This document shows, one piece after another, positions 46,939 to 58,350 of a stretch of DNA of 64,000 nucleotides. The DNA is taken from positions 671,389,389 to 671,453,388 of the forward strand of contig NC_135236.1 of NCBI RefSeq assembly GCF_051348905.1. The letters run 5' to 3'. The position numbers and the translations under genes were made by a program. Under the pieces are notes generated by a model that worked only from the letters and a program-made list of their open reading frames with translations, was not told where the DNA came from and made no database searches. The number at the start of each line of letters is the position of its first letter. The stretch's first letter is position 1. This stretch comes from Ranitomeya variabilis (Eukaryota > Chordata > Amphibia > Anura > Dendrobatidae).

Positions 46939-49900
46939 ATGACGTCGGCGGTGGAGCGCACTGATGACCTGGTGCGGGAGTACCTGACCTTCAGGGGCTT
47001 CACCAACACCTTGAAGCATTTTGAGGCGGATATTAAAGTAGATAAGGAGAAAGGTTTCCGTGTAAGTTACAGTCTGGGCTTTTCCTTGTCTTATCGTTCT
47101 ATAGGTTCTTTTACATTTCCTGTCACTTGCACTTAATATTTTTTTTTAACCTGGTGTAAATGCCTCCGTCCTCCTGAATCCGGCGATGTTTTTTTTTTCT
47201 TTCTGCGCCTCTCCAATCCTGAGAAACGGCCCCTTTTCCCTGTATATAAATCTGGCCTTATAAGGCAAGTGGGCGTGATTCCTGACACTTCTCTTAGGGC
47301 CACACCCACATTTGTACCAAGACGCGATTTAAATACTGGTAAGAGGAGGCCGTATCTCAGGAACGGAGAGGCGCAGGAACAAAATAAAAACATCTCCGGA
47401 TTCAGGAGAACAGTGACATTTCCACAGGGTAAATAATTAAATATTTATGGCAAGTGACAGGTCCTCCTTAAAGGGGAGGTCAAGTCAAAATTACTATATA
47501 TAAAAGCTTTATCACATGCTTTTTGAGCAGTGGTTGATTCATTGACTTTACTATCCACCCTGTCCCTCAAGATCCTTCATGTGCCTGGACCCAGTCTTGA
47601 GAAAACACCACATAATGGAGCCAGATGGGATCTTGATGTAGTTCGCCTGTAAACCTAATCATTTTACGTCCCATTGCTTCATTTATCTTCCATTAATCTG
47701 GTATTTAATTGTCCATAAAGGTTTGCAAAATCTGTAATTGCTGCAGTATAAAGTATGGGGGAGGGACATGGCACCTGGTCAAATATGACTTTTTTTTTTC
47801 TTAAGGTGGATCGCATTGTGGAGCAATTACTGCAGTTTATCCAGAGTTATGACCTGAACGGGCTGGTGGATTATTGGAGTTACCTGGAGCGGCGGCTCTT
47901 CAGCCGATTGGAAGACGTCTATCGGCCGACGGTTATCAAGCTGAAGACCAGCCTGTTCCGCTATTACCTGGTGTGCACCATACAGGTACGGGGCTGGACA
48001 CATATTCCTTAATCCTCCTAAGACGCTTTGCTGTAGGCTGTAAAGTGAGACTTTTTTTAAACCTGTCTGTAGTTGCGCCACTTTGGCCACTAGGTGTCAG
48101 CGGCGTACAACTGTTAATCCCTCCGTACGTAATATTATATTACAGAGCAGCCGGACGGACAAAGCGCACGACTTCTTCCAGAAGCAGGCGCCGGAGCTGC
48201 AGAACCAGGCCGAATGGAAGGAATGGTTCGCTCTTCCTTTTCTTCCTGCGCCCGACGTCAACCCGACCTTCTCCACGTACTTCTCCCGGCAGTGGGCAGA
48301 CACCTTCACCGTGTCTCTGCACAACTTCCTCAGCGTCCTCTTCCAGTGCATGCATATCCTTATCGGGAAAGCAAAATGTAGGGTGCAAGATAAACTCTCC
48401 CGAAATCAGCAATTCTGCAGATCCCCCAGTATTCCTGCTTGTTCAGTGTCTATGGATACAAATATACAAATCCCCCAGTATTCCTGCTTGTTCAGTGTCT
48501 GCGGATACAAATATGCAGATCCCCCAGTATTCCTGCTTGTTCAGGGTCTGCACATTGAATGTCATGTTGTGTAATGTAACAGACTCCCACAATGCCGTTT
48601 GTACCTTGGTAAAACGAACCTGTTAAATCCAAAATTTAGCTTTGGGACCGAAAAGAGAAGAAAAACATAATATAATGTAAAACCAGTACAGAATGTTCCA
48701 TATTGTATGAATTAGAAATGTAATGATGTAAGTTTATTAGAAACTGAGTTTTCCTTTAACTTTATCCTGCACCTATCCCAACTATCCTGAACTTTGATGC
48801 AGAATGTCAGAGAATCTTCCATGTCCAAGAGGAGAACGAGGCGCTGAGACAGAAGGTGGGTGAGGAGGAGCGAAAGAAGGGCGAGGGCCAGGGTCTAGAG
48901 GGAAATGTTACTTTTTTTTTCTCTTCTTCTTTCCATGATTACTTCATCTGTTGTTTTCTTAGCTCTTTGCTCTTCAGGCAGAGGCGCACCGGCTGAAAAA
49001 AGAAGGTGAAGATGGCCCTATGGTTCACCATAAGCTGCCGCACTACGTCTCCAACATGGATCGTCTGGGAGACTCCGAGCTGTGAGTGACTTCAGGACAA
49101 CACCAATACATATAACTGCTGTAATACTGCCCCTATGTACAAGAATACAACTACTATAATACTGCCCTCTATGTACAAGAATATAACTACTATAATACTG
49201 CCCCCTATGTACAACAATATAACTACTATAATACTGCTCCCTATGTACAAGAATATAACTACTATAATACTGCTCCTATGCACAAGAATATAACTACTAT
49301 AATACTGCCCCTATGTACAAGAATATAACTACTATAATACTGTCCCTATGTACAAGAATATAACTACTATAATACTGCCCCTATGTACAAGAATATAACT
49401 ACTATAATACTGCTCCCTATGTACAAGAATATAACTACTATAATACTGCCCCTATGTACAAGAATATAACTACTATAATACTGCCCCCTATGTACAAGAA
49501 TATAACTACTATAATACTGCCCCCTATGTACAAGAATATAACTACTATAATACTGCCCCTATGTACAAGAATATAACTACTATAATACTGCCCCCTATGT
49601 ACAAGAATATAACTACTATAATACTGCCCCCTATGTACAAGAATATAACTACTATAATACTGCTCCTATGTACAAGAATATAACTACTATAATACTGCCC
49701 CTATGTACAAGAATATAACTACTATAATACTGCCCCCTATGTACAAGAATATAACTACTATAATACTGCTCCTATGTACAAGAATATAACTACTATAATA
49801 CTGCCCCCTATGTACAAGAATATAACTACTATAATACTGCCCCTATGTACAAGAATATAACTACTATAATACTGCTCCTATGTACAAGAATATAACTACT

Positions 49901-52900
49901 ATAATACTGCCCCTATGTACAGGAATATAACTACTATAATACTGCCCCCTATGTACGGTAATATAACTACTATAATACTGCCCCTATGTACAAGAATATA
50001 ACTACTATAATACTGCCCCTATGTACAGGAATATAACTACTATAATACTGCCTCTATGTACAGGAATATAACTGCTATAATACTGCTGTGACGGTAATGT
50101 TGTGCTCACATTCGCAGTACCATGATCTCCAGTCAGAGGACCTCCGGATCCGCTGTCCAGTCCCAGAAGACCACCGGGTTCCTCTCCTCTTTGCTGCCAC
50201 AGAGTAAGAAGGTAGTCCCCAAGCCTCCCCAGGCCGCCATCTCCTCTCCGACACAGAGCGCCGCTGTTCTTCCCCTGAAGAAAGATCCGGGGAACAGTCA
50301 GGTATAGATTTGCCATTTGTGTCCGGACTGTGATCTCGGCCTCTTTGTAGCCTGACATGGCTGATAACAGAGAACAATACTAATTAAATGTTTCTTTTTT
50401 CAGGCCCAGAAAACGAAAGAGACCCTGTGTGTGACTAAGGAAGTGAAGAGTGTGACCAGTGTCCTCGGCGCCCCGGCCGTCACTGAGGTCAGTATGGTGC
50501 AGCAGAGGCAGCGGCGCCTCCAGGAGAGGAAGGAGCTGTTCTCCAAGACGCAGTCACAGGTGAGGAGACATTTACGAAAAGAGGGAATGAGACTCTTAAT
50601 GGGGGAGGGACGTGGACAGGTCGGCTTTGAAGGACTATTGAATTGAATTTGGGCAAGTCTGAGCCTAGAAAGAGCATTCTAGAGAGCAGGGGCAGCACGA
50701 GAGGAAACCTGAAAATGTGAATTTGTGTCGTCTCTTACAGCAAAGCCTGGACAAGAAGTCGGAGACATCAGACACCGAGTCCGAGCTTCGCCCCGAGACG
50801 CCGCATGACCCGGTGGACGCTCTGACGAGAGGGGTGAAGGGGGTCTCGTCAGGCGGAGGAGGGGAGAAAGCGGAGCAGCCGTTCATCGTGCTCAGCCAGG
50901 ACGAGTATGGAGAGCACCACTCCTCCATCATGCACTGCAGGTCCTCAGGACTTCCTGATACACTGTAACAAACTGTCAGCAGCGGACGGAGGTTTATGGG
51001 TGGTCGCGCTGACTCCGCTGTTGTCTTGCCTTCCAGGGTCGACTGCTCGGGCCGACGTGTCGCCAGCCTGGACGTGGACGGGGTTATCAAGGTTTGGTCC
51101 ATCGACGGTATCATGCAGACCAAGGCGTCGGCCATATCCAAATCTGCGCTCCTGTCCCTGGAGTGGGCGACTAAGCGGGACAGACTGGTGAGTACGGGCA
51201 GCGTACAGGGGGCCCGCACCCGCGGAGACCACGTCACCACTATGTTCTTCTCCCCGAGCGCAGCTCTTGCTGGGCAGTGAGGTCGGCACCGTTCGCCTGT
51301 ATGACACCGAAGCCAAGAAAAACCTCTGCGAGATCGGGATCTGTGACGACATGCCGAGGTGAGCGCCGCCCGACGGGGGTCCGGGATCACGGACCTGTGC
51401 GGTATGTGACACCGAGGGTCTCTGCGCTCCTAGGATCCTCTCACTGGCCTGTAACCCCAGCGGGACGTCCTTCGTGTGCTCAGCCGCAGCGCCATCATCG
51501 GCCCCAGAGCTTCCCATCCCCGGGACAGGAGAGAACGGCGGCAACCAAGTGCCGGGACGACTGCTACTGTGGGACACCAAGACCATGAAACAGCAAGTAA
51601 GGAGCCTGGTAAAGTGTTACTCCAGAGCTGCACTCACTATTCTGCTGGTGCAGTCACTGTGTACATACATTACATTACTGATCCGGAGTTACATCCTGTA
51701 TTATACTCCAGAGCTGCACTCACTATTCTGCTGGTGCAGTCACTGTGTACATACGTTACATTACTGATCCTGAGTTACCTCCTGTATTATACCCCAGAGC
51801 TGCACTCACTATTCTGCTGGTGCAGTCACTGTGTACATACGTTACATTACTGATCCTGAGTTACCTCCTGTATTATACCCCAGAGCTGCACTCACTATTC
51901 TGCTGGTGCAGTCACTGTGTACATACATTACATTACTGATCCTGATTACACCCTGTATTATACCCCAGAGCTGCACTCACTATTCTGCTGGTGCAGTCAC
52001 TGTGTACATACATTACATTACTGATCCTGATTACACCCTGTATTATACCCCAGAGCTGCACTCACTATTCTGCTGGTGCAGTCACTGTGTACATACATTA
52101 CATTACTGATCCTGAGTTACCTCCTGTATTATACTCCAGAGCTGCACTCACTATTCTGCTGGTGCAGTCACTGTGTACATACATTACATTACTGATCCTG
52201 AGTAACGTCCTGTATTATACTCCAGAGCTGCACTCACTATTCTGCTGGTGCAGTCACTGTGTACATACATTACATTACTGATCCTGAGTTACCTCCTGTA
52301 TTATACCCCAGAGCTGCACTCACTATTCTGCTGGTGCAGTCACTGTGTACATACATTACATTACTGATCCTGAGTTACATCCTGTATTATACTCCAGAGC
52401 TGCACTCACTATTCTGCTGGTGCAGTCACTGTGTACATACATTACATTACTGATCCTGAGTTACGTCCTGTATTATACCCCAGAGCTGCACTCACTATTC
52501 TGCTGGTGCAGTCACTGTGTACATACATTACATTACTGATCCTGAGTTACATCCTGTATTATACTCCAGAGCTGCACTCACTATTCTGCTGGTGCAGTCA
52601 CTGTGTACATACATTACATTACTGATCCTGAGTTACATCCTGTATTATACCCCAGAGCTGCACTCACTATTCTGCTGGTGCAGTCACTGTGTACATACAT
52701 TACTGATCCTGAGTTATATCCTGTATTATACCCCAGAGCTGCACTCACTATTCTGCTGGTGCAGTCACTGTGTACATACATTACATTACTGATCCTGAGT
52801 TACATCCTGTATTATACTCCAGAGCTGCACTCACTATTCTGCTGGTGCAGTCACTGTGTACATACATTACATTATTACGTCCCCGTTTTTCCCTCCACAG

Positions 52901-54827
52901 CTGCAGTTCTCTCTGGAGCCCGTTCCCATCGCTGTGAACTGCACCTCATTCAACCATAACGGCAATCTTCTGGTGACCGGTGCCGCTGACGGTGTGATCC
53001 GGCTCTTTGGTAAGTGGCGCAGTGTGTGGTGTTCTATTTCCTTCTCATCAGTAGAGGGCGCTGTCTTTCTTGGTTTTTTCCTCTTCATGCTCGGGTGCAC
53101 TGTCCCTTTAAGTGGCGTGTCCTTGTGCATGCTGGCCGTACAGTCGGTGTCTTTGCTCCGCAGACATGCAGCAGCACCAGTGTGCGATGAGCTGGGAGGC
53201 GCACCGCGGGGAGGTGTACTCTGTAGACTTCAGCTACGATGAGAACGCCGTGTACAGCATCGGAGAGGACGGGAAGGTGAGCGGCGCCTGCTGGGGGTTG
53301 TAGTCCTATCCTGCGCTGTCCTATAACTGCAGGCTCTGACTACACAGGTTTTTTTGTTGTCTGTTACCATGGATACACATAGATCTGCACAGGAGCTGCA
53401 TACACAAAACGAGTATCACTGTATTTTAATGAGGACGAGTCGCTAAGTTGCGTTTTCCATATAAACGCGTCTGAACACTGTCCCCGGCTGATCGCTAAGT
53501 GTCCGGCCTCCACCGGCTGCTGACGGTTTCCGCTTCCTGACGTCGGGGAATAACATTTTTTTTTTCTCCCCAGTTTATTCAGTGGAACATTCACAAGAGC
53601 GGCCAGAAGGTGTCGGAGTACTCGCTGCCCCCCGACGCCACGGGGCCCTTCATGCTGTCCGGCTACTCGGGCTACAAACAGGTGCAGTTTCCTCGCGGAC
53701 GACTCTTCGCTTTCGACTCGGAAGGAAACTACATGCTGACGTGCTCCGGCACCGGCGGGGTCATATACAAGGTGAGAGGGTCCGAGGATCGCGGCCGGGA
53801 GCATGTGCGGTACCCACGGGGTGTGAGAGCAAAGCCGTATAGTCTCCTCACACGCTGATGTAGCAGAGCCGACTGTGCCGCTCTCTGGTCCCTATAGTCT
53901 CCTCACGCCGGTGTAGCAGAGCCGACTGTGCCGCTCTCTGGTCCCTATAGTCTCCTCACACGCCGGTTCAGCAGAGCCGACTGTGCCGCTCTCTGGTCCC
54001 TATAGACTCCTCACACGCCGGTGTAGCAGAGCCGACGGTGCCGCTCTCTGGTCCCTATAGTCTCCTCACACGCCGGTGTAGCAGAGCCGACTGTGCTGCT
54101 CTCTGGTCCCTATAGTCTCCTCACACGCCGGTTCAGCAGAGCCGACTGTGCCGCTCTCTGGTCCCTATAGTCTCGTCACACGCCGGTGTAGCAGAGCCGA
54201 CTGTGCTGCTCTCTATAGTCTCGTCACACGCCGGTGTAGCAGAGCCGACTGTGCTGCTCTCTGCTCCCTATAGTCTCCTCACACGCCGGTGTAGCAGAGC
54301 CGACGGTGCCGCTCTCTGGTCCCTATAGTCTCCTCACACGCCGGTGTAGCAGAGCCGACGGTGCCGCTCTCTGGTCCCTATAGTCTCCTCACACGCCGGT
54401 GTAGCAGAGCCGACTGTGCTGCTCTCTGGTTCCTATAGACTCCTCACGCTGGTGTAGCAGAGCCGACTGTGCCCCTCTTTGCTCCGTATATACTCCTCAG
54501 ACGCCAGTGTAGCAGAGCCGACTGTGACGCTTTTTGCTTTGTATAGACGCCGGTGTAGCAGAGCCGACTGTGCCGCTTTTTGCTCTGTATAGACGCTGGT
54601 GTAGCAGAGCCGACTGTGCTGCTCTTCGTGCTCCGTCCTCACGCTTTGCTCTCCGTTTCCTGCAGCTGAACAGTGACGGCAGCACGCTGGAGAACTGTCT
54701 GTCCCTCGGGGGGCACCGGGCCCCGGTGGTCACTGTGGACTGGAGCACGGCCGTGGAATGTGGCACCTGCTTAACGGCCTCCATGGACGGAAAAATCCGG
54801 CTGACGACCCTGCTGGCCCAGAAATAG
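46939..54827 (+). CDS. WDR91: WD repeat-containing protein 91 (15 coding exons, 747 aa)
   Basis: Coding exons: 46939-47061, 47806-47985, 48146-48353, 48773-48855, 48963-49081, 50118-50301, 50404-50559, 50741-50940, 51037-51187, 51264-51358, 51434-51596, 52901-53009, 53164-53276, 53574-53771, 54666-54827. They sum to 2244 nt, 747 residues, the length I recall for human WDR91. The N-terminal half ([55 protein letters not shown]) is the helical and coiled-coil part, the middle is a low-complexity linker, and from [20 protein letters not shown] onwards comes the WD40 propeller ([26 protein letters not shown] blades). WDR91 binds active RAB7 and, with WDR81, limits Beclin-1/PI3-kinase activity during conversion of early to late endosomes. 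Intron 3 is U12-type (ATATCCTT...AC). Introns 5, 11 and 14 hold minisatellites. Confidence 0.98.
48354..48772 (+). other. U12-type AT-AC intron of WDR91 (intron 3)
   Basis: The intron opens with ATATCCTTAT, the minor-spliceosome 5' splice site, has TTCCTTTAAC as branch site with its adenosine about 13 bases from the end, and ends in TGCAC. No AG acceptor lies where the protein demands the join. Splicing here gives [15 protein letters not shown], colinear with human [15 protein letters not shown]. Confidence 0.88.
48418..48550. repeat. Short tandem repeat, ~58 bp, 2-3 copies (WDR91 intron 3)
   Basis: CCCCCAGTATTCCTGCTTGT followed by TCAGTGTCT(A/G) and GGATACAAATATGCAGAT recurs three times inside the U12 intron. 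Confidence 0.85.
49095..50092. repeat. Minisatellite, 35-36-bp unit, ~28 copies (WDR91 intron 5)
   Basis: The unit is CTATGTACAAGAATATAACT, ACTATAATACTGCCC, with one extra C in some units. It starts 15 bases after the exon 5 donor and ends about 25 bases before the exon 6 acceptor, so it fills the intron. Confidence 0.95.
51617..52876 (+). repeat. 86-bp minisatellite array E (WDR91 intron 11)
   Basis: About 14-15 copies of the 86-bp unit in sense orientation. It begins about 20 bases after the exon 11 donor and ends about 25 bases before the exon 12 acceptor. A few units carry GATTACACCCTG instead of GAGTTACATCCTG; one unit lacks ACATT. Confidence 0.95.
53835..54640. repeat. Minisatellite, ~55-bp unit, ~14 copies (WDR91 intron 14)
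   Basis: The unit contains CCTATAGTCTCCTCACACGC, CGGTGTAGCAGAGCCGACTG and TGCCGCTCTCTGGTC. Later units (after 54.43 kb) are shorter and more diverged. GC-rich, with an AGCAGAGCCGACTGTG core. Confidence 0.93.
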
Positions 54828-55030
54828 TGGGGGATCCGGCCACCTGTGAATTTTCCTTAAGTCCGAGGGTCCGATATATTTAGACGACACAATGGACGAC
54901 CACCCGGGACCAATCGTAAGCTCCGGTACATAGCGTGCTCCAGGACCCCTCTCAGGGCGGAGCAGACGCCATCATGGCCGCCGCACAGTCCAGCACCGAG
55001 CGCAGTATTAATGTGTTACCGTATTACTCC

Positions 55031-55036
55031 AATAAA
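55031..55036 (+). terminator. Probable WDR91 poly(A) signal
   Basis: AATAAA about 204 bases after the WDR91 stop, followed by a GTGGTGTTCCCCTC region that could act as the downstream element. Confidence 0.7.
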
Positions 55037-55207
55037 CCCAAATGTGGTGTTCCCCTCCCCCGGTCCTGACTCTGCCTCTTATTTATAGATGTCCTTAAAG
55101 GGGCGGTGGTGATGAGGGTTATACTGGGACGTCTGCTCACGACGCATCCAAGAGAATCACAAAGTGTGTGGTAAATTCCTGCAATCTGACAACAATGGTG
55201 ATAAAAC

Positions 55208-55310
55208 GCGCGCTGACAACCGGCAGATCAGTGCTGGGAGGAGGAGTCAGTGCTGGGAGGAGGAGTCAGTGCTGGGAGGAGGAGTCAGTGCTGGGAGGAG
55301 GGGCTCATCA
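55208..55310. repeat. Short tandem repeat, ~19-bp unit, 4-5 copies
   Basis: GTCAGTGCTGGGAGGAGGA is repeated without interruption downstream of WDR91. Confidence 0.85.
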
Positions 55311-55773
55311 AAAGGTGAGATGGTAGGGAGGAGCTTATCTGCTAAAGGGTGCAGCTTAATCAAGGGACCACCTACCGAAGGCAGGAGGGGCTTATAGAAG
55401 AATAGACCTTGCCTCTTAAAGGGAGGAGCTTCTTAAAGGGAATGTCCCTGCCTGACCCTCGCGGAAACTCTCCACCCTGGCCACAACTATAAGGATCTGT
55501 AACAGTATTTCTCTCCTCATAGAGGGTCTCGTTTAAGGCTTTGTGCGCTGCCCCCGCTGTAGTTAGGCCCCTGCTAGGAGTACCCACCTGTGCCAGAATA
55601 GGGTCCCGGGTGCTAACGGAGCAGCTACACAGGACAAATATTGGAAAAATAATGTTACAGTCCGGCAGAACTTACCAGCCAGCTCCTCCTGACCACCAGG
55701 GACCCCCCAGTATGAAGCTGCCCCCCACAATAAGAGCAGTAAGTGGTGAACTCCTGAGGACTTTCTATTGCAG

Positions 55774-55864
55774 CCAGCGCCACCTGGTGGTAAATAGGCG
55801 TGCTGTGCAGTGAATAATAGAGCCTTTCATAAGTTCCTAGTGCAGCAGCGCCATCTAGCGGTCA
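55774..55864 (-). promoter_or_regulatory. Two CTCF-like motifs, minus orientation
   Basis: AGCGCCACCTGGTGGTAA (about 55776-55793) and AGCGCCATCTAGCGGTCA (about 55846-55863), read in reverse as CCACCAGGTGGCGCT and CCGCTAGATGGCGCT, fit the CTCF core. They lie about 70 bp apart between WDR91 and CYREN. Confidence 0.5.
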
Positions 55865-56104
55865 CCCGTTGTTACTGCGGCTGTAATAACGTACTGGTGC
55901 CGCCTTCCGGCTGGTAGCGCGCTGCACTTTGGGAAATGTAGTTCTTGGTAAATTGAGGAAGTCGGCCCATCCGGGTGTGAGCATGAGGGTCTCCAGCTGT
56001 GAGGCTGCGGGTCCTGCACGGACTGACCCTGTGCGCGCTCACTAACCTGTGGAGACATAAGTCATACAGTATGAGGCAGCGAACTGGTTAATTACAGGTA
56101 CACG

Positions 56105-56535
56105 GCGGTGATGGGAGGGGGCCTGGTGGGGGCGCTGTGGCTGGAGCAGGGGGATTAAGATGGGGGCACTATAGCAGTGATGGGGTGCTGTGCTTATAAT
56201 AGGGGCACTGTAATTATGGAGCGCTGTGGTAATGATGGAGGAAGATGCTGTAATTATGGGGGTGCACTGTAAATATGGGGACGCTGTAATAATTATTGGG
56301 TGCTGTAGTTATGGGGGCGCTCTAATTATGGGGATGCTGTAGTTATGGGGGCACTGTAATAATTATGGGGCGCTGTAATTGAGTGTTGTAGTTACGGGGG
56401 TGCAGTAATTATGGGGGTGCTATTATGAGGGCGCTGGTTAATATGGGATTGCTGTAATTATTATGAGGGTGCTGTAGTTACGGAGGTGCAGTAATTATGG
56501 GGGTGCTGTAGTTATTATGGGGGCGCTGCGGCCGC
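56105..56535. repeat. Degenerate tandem repeat upstream of CYREN
   Basis: Irregular 15-30-bp units around CTGTAATTATGGGGGCG and GTGCTGTAGTTATGGGG. The array ends about 45 bp before the CYREN ATG. A GCGGCCGCCATTG block follows it and may belong to the CYREN promoter. Confidence 0.75.
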
Positions 56536-56579
56536 CATTGTTGTGGGCGAGGCATTAATTACAGTCGTCTGTTAGTGAC

Positions 56580-57369
56580 ATGGACGCCGCTGGCTCCGCA
56601 GTGAAGAGGCGGCTGCTCCCCTCCTGGATGACAGCTGATAACTCTGCGCCCAAGAAGCCGCACAGCGCAGAACCGCGGAAGAGGAAGAAAGAAGTGTGAG
56701 ATATGGGGGTCTCTGACTATAGGGGGCCTCTGCCGGCGCTGTTCTGACTTTTTGCTTTTTTTCTGTTTTAGTTCGGTTTCTTCCAGGAAGAGGACGGTGT
56801 ATTGTATGAATGAGCGGGAGCTGGTGGAGTGCGCCCTGGAGGTGCTGAGCCAGGTACTGCGCCGTGAGGGGTCCGAGCCACTGGGGGGCGCTGCTGTACA
56901 TGATGGTGTGATGGGAGTCACCACCCCGAGCCGCCAGCAGGGGGCGCTGCTCTACATAATGGTGTGAACTGAGGCTCCAGCAGGGGGCGCTGCTGTACAT
57001 GATGGTGTGATGGGAGTCACCACCCCGAGCCGCCAGCAGGGGGCGCATCATCCCACACGGTCTCTGCCTCCGTCCAGCTGATTGTAGTCACTGAGGTTTT
57101 CTCAAGCAATTTCACACCTACTACAACCCCCAATATTGCTCCTGCTGTTAAAGAGGCTTTTCATTTCTCCTCTGTTCTAGAGTAAAGTACAGAGAGAAGA
57201 TGAGGAGAAGAGCAAAAAAGAGGCGGCCTCCCCCGCTGCCGGCCGTGAGGAGACGCCCCCGACCGCCGCCGGATCCGAGAAACCGCGGACTAAGCCGCCA
57301 TCATGTAATGACTCTGACGACCCGGACAACGACCCCCTAAAATACGTCCGGGAGATTTTCTTCAGCTGA
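56580..57369 (+). CDS. CYREN: Cell cycle regulator of non-homologous end joining (3 exons, 128 aa)
   Basis: Exons 56580-56695, 56772-56853 and 57181-57369 join in phase to 387 nt. Near residues 9-19 the segment KRRLLPSWMTA matches the Ku-binding motif of human CYREN (RVLPSWLTA). The middle keeps RTVYCMNERELVE, and the protein ends LKYVREIFFS, identical to the human XLF-like C-terminal Ku motif as I recall it. CYREN binds Ku70/80 and limits classical end joining in S/G2 phase; it is also known as MRI or C7orf49. The linker is shorter than in human (128 against about 157 residues) and Pro/Ser/Glu-rich. The exon 1 acceptor-like TTAATTACAG just before the ATG suggests a non-coding exon upstream. 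It follows WDR91 on the same strand, as in mammals. Confidence 0.93.
56873..57046 (+). promoter_or_regulatory. Cluster of four CTCF-like motifs, plus orientation (CYREN intron 2)
   Basis: CCACTGGGGGGCGCTGC (56875), CCGCCAGCAGGGGGCGCTGC (56931-56950), CTCCAGCAGGGGGCGCTGC (about 56975) and CCGCCAGCAGGGGGCGC (about 57030) all fit the CTCF core. They sit in a partly duplicated ~110-bp segment that also repeats GGTGTGATGGGAGTCACCAC. Confidence 0.6.
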
Positions 57370-57394
57370 GGAGAGAATAACGTTTCATATTTGT

Positions 57395-57400
57395 AATAAA
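57395..57400 (+). terminator. CYREN poly(A) signal
   Basis: AATAAA 26 bases after the CYREN stop codon, followed by a TGT/GTTGTTG-rich segment. It implies a very short 3' UTR. Confidence 0.75.
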
Positions 57401-57559
57401 CGGGTCTGTAACGTCCTCAGTTGTCAGGATCTCTGCTTGTTGTCGGTGAATAGAAATGTTACTGATTATATCCCACGGCTGAAACCTGCGCAGACCTCGT
57501 GCCTCGCACCGGCCGCTACCGGGGTCACAGCCCTGGATGTCCCTCATTAGCATATAATA

Positions 57560-58030
57560 ATTATATCATTAATAAGTATGCTGCGCCCTATATACAGTAT
57601 GAGTCCACACACGGTACCCCCTAAATATTGTAAAAGCCCCCACACACAGTCCCTCGTTATACAGTATGAACCCACACTACACCCCTATAATACAGTATCC
57701 CACACACAGCCCCCATATACAGTATGACACGCACATAGCCCCCTTATTTACAGTATGGACAATCATATATCCCCCTATATACAGCATGAGCTGCCACACA
57801 GCACCCCCTATTTATAGTATGAGCCCTCAGGGCCTCCCTGTATACAGTAGGAGTCCTCTATATTCACTATGGGCCCCCACATAGCTTTCCTATATACAGT
57901 ACGAGGCCCCACAGAGCCCCCTGTATACACGATAAGACATCACATAGACACCACAGACACAGTCCCCTATATAGTATAAGCACTCACATAGCCCCCTATA
58001 TGAGGTATAAGCCCCCACAAAGCCTACAGG
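57560..58030. repeat. Degenerate tandem repeat, ~30-40-bp units
   Basis: Repeated CCCCCTATATACAGTATGAG and CCCACACA(C/T)AG blocks with irregular spacing. No coding potential. Confidence 0.75.
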
Positions 58031-58350
58031 CAAACATCCCGCATACATTTACCCATTAAAAATCAAACACCTGGCGCTCCGGACTTTGCCGTGTGCTCTG
58101 GCGCTCTGCTCCGGACTTCGCTGTGTTCTCTGGCGCTCCGCACAGCAGACGCAATGTAGTGACTTCTGCCGTCTGTCGCACACTCTGAATTATGGAAGGA
58201 GCCACCATTGTATTCACCGCTTCTTGTATCCTAAGGACGTATATAATGGTGACATCGGGGTGCCGGGTGGGGGAGGGTGGTTGTATGGTACGACCCATGG
58301 GTAACATCCAGAGGGGCCTGCAGGTTACATTTTGCCCCAGTCTAGTATAA

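Noticed and set aside
49092-50092. Short ORFs in the 35-bp array ([11 protein letters not shown] type)
   Set aside because: Translation of an intronic minisatellite.
19035-52959. Dozens of 64-residue ORFs reading [19 protein letters not shown]
   Set aside because: One arises per pair of 86-bp minisatellite units in all five arrays, on whichever strand the array lies. No gene.
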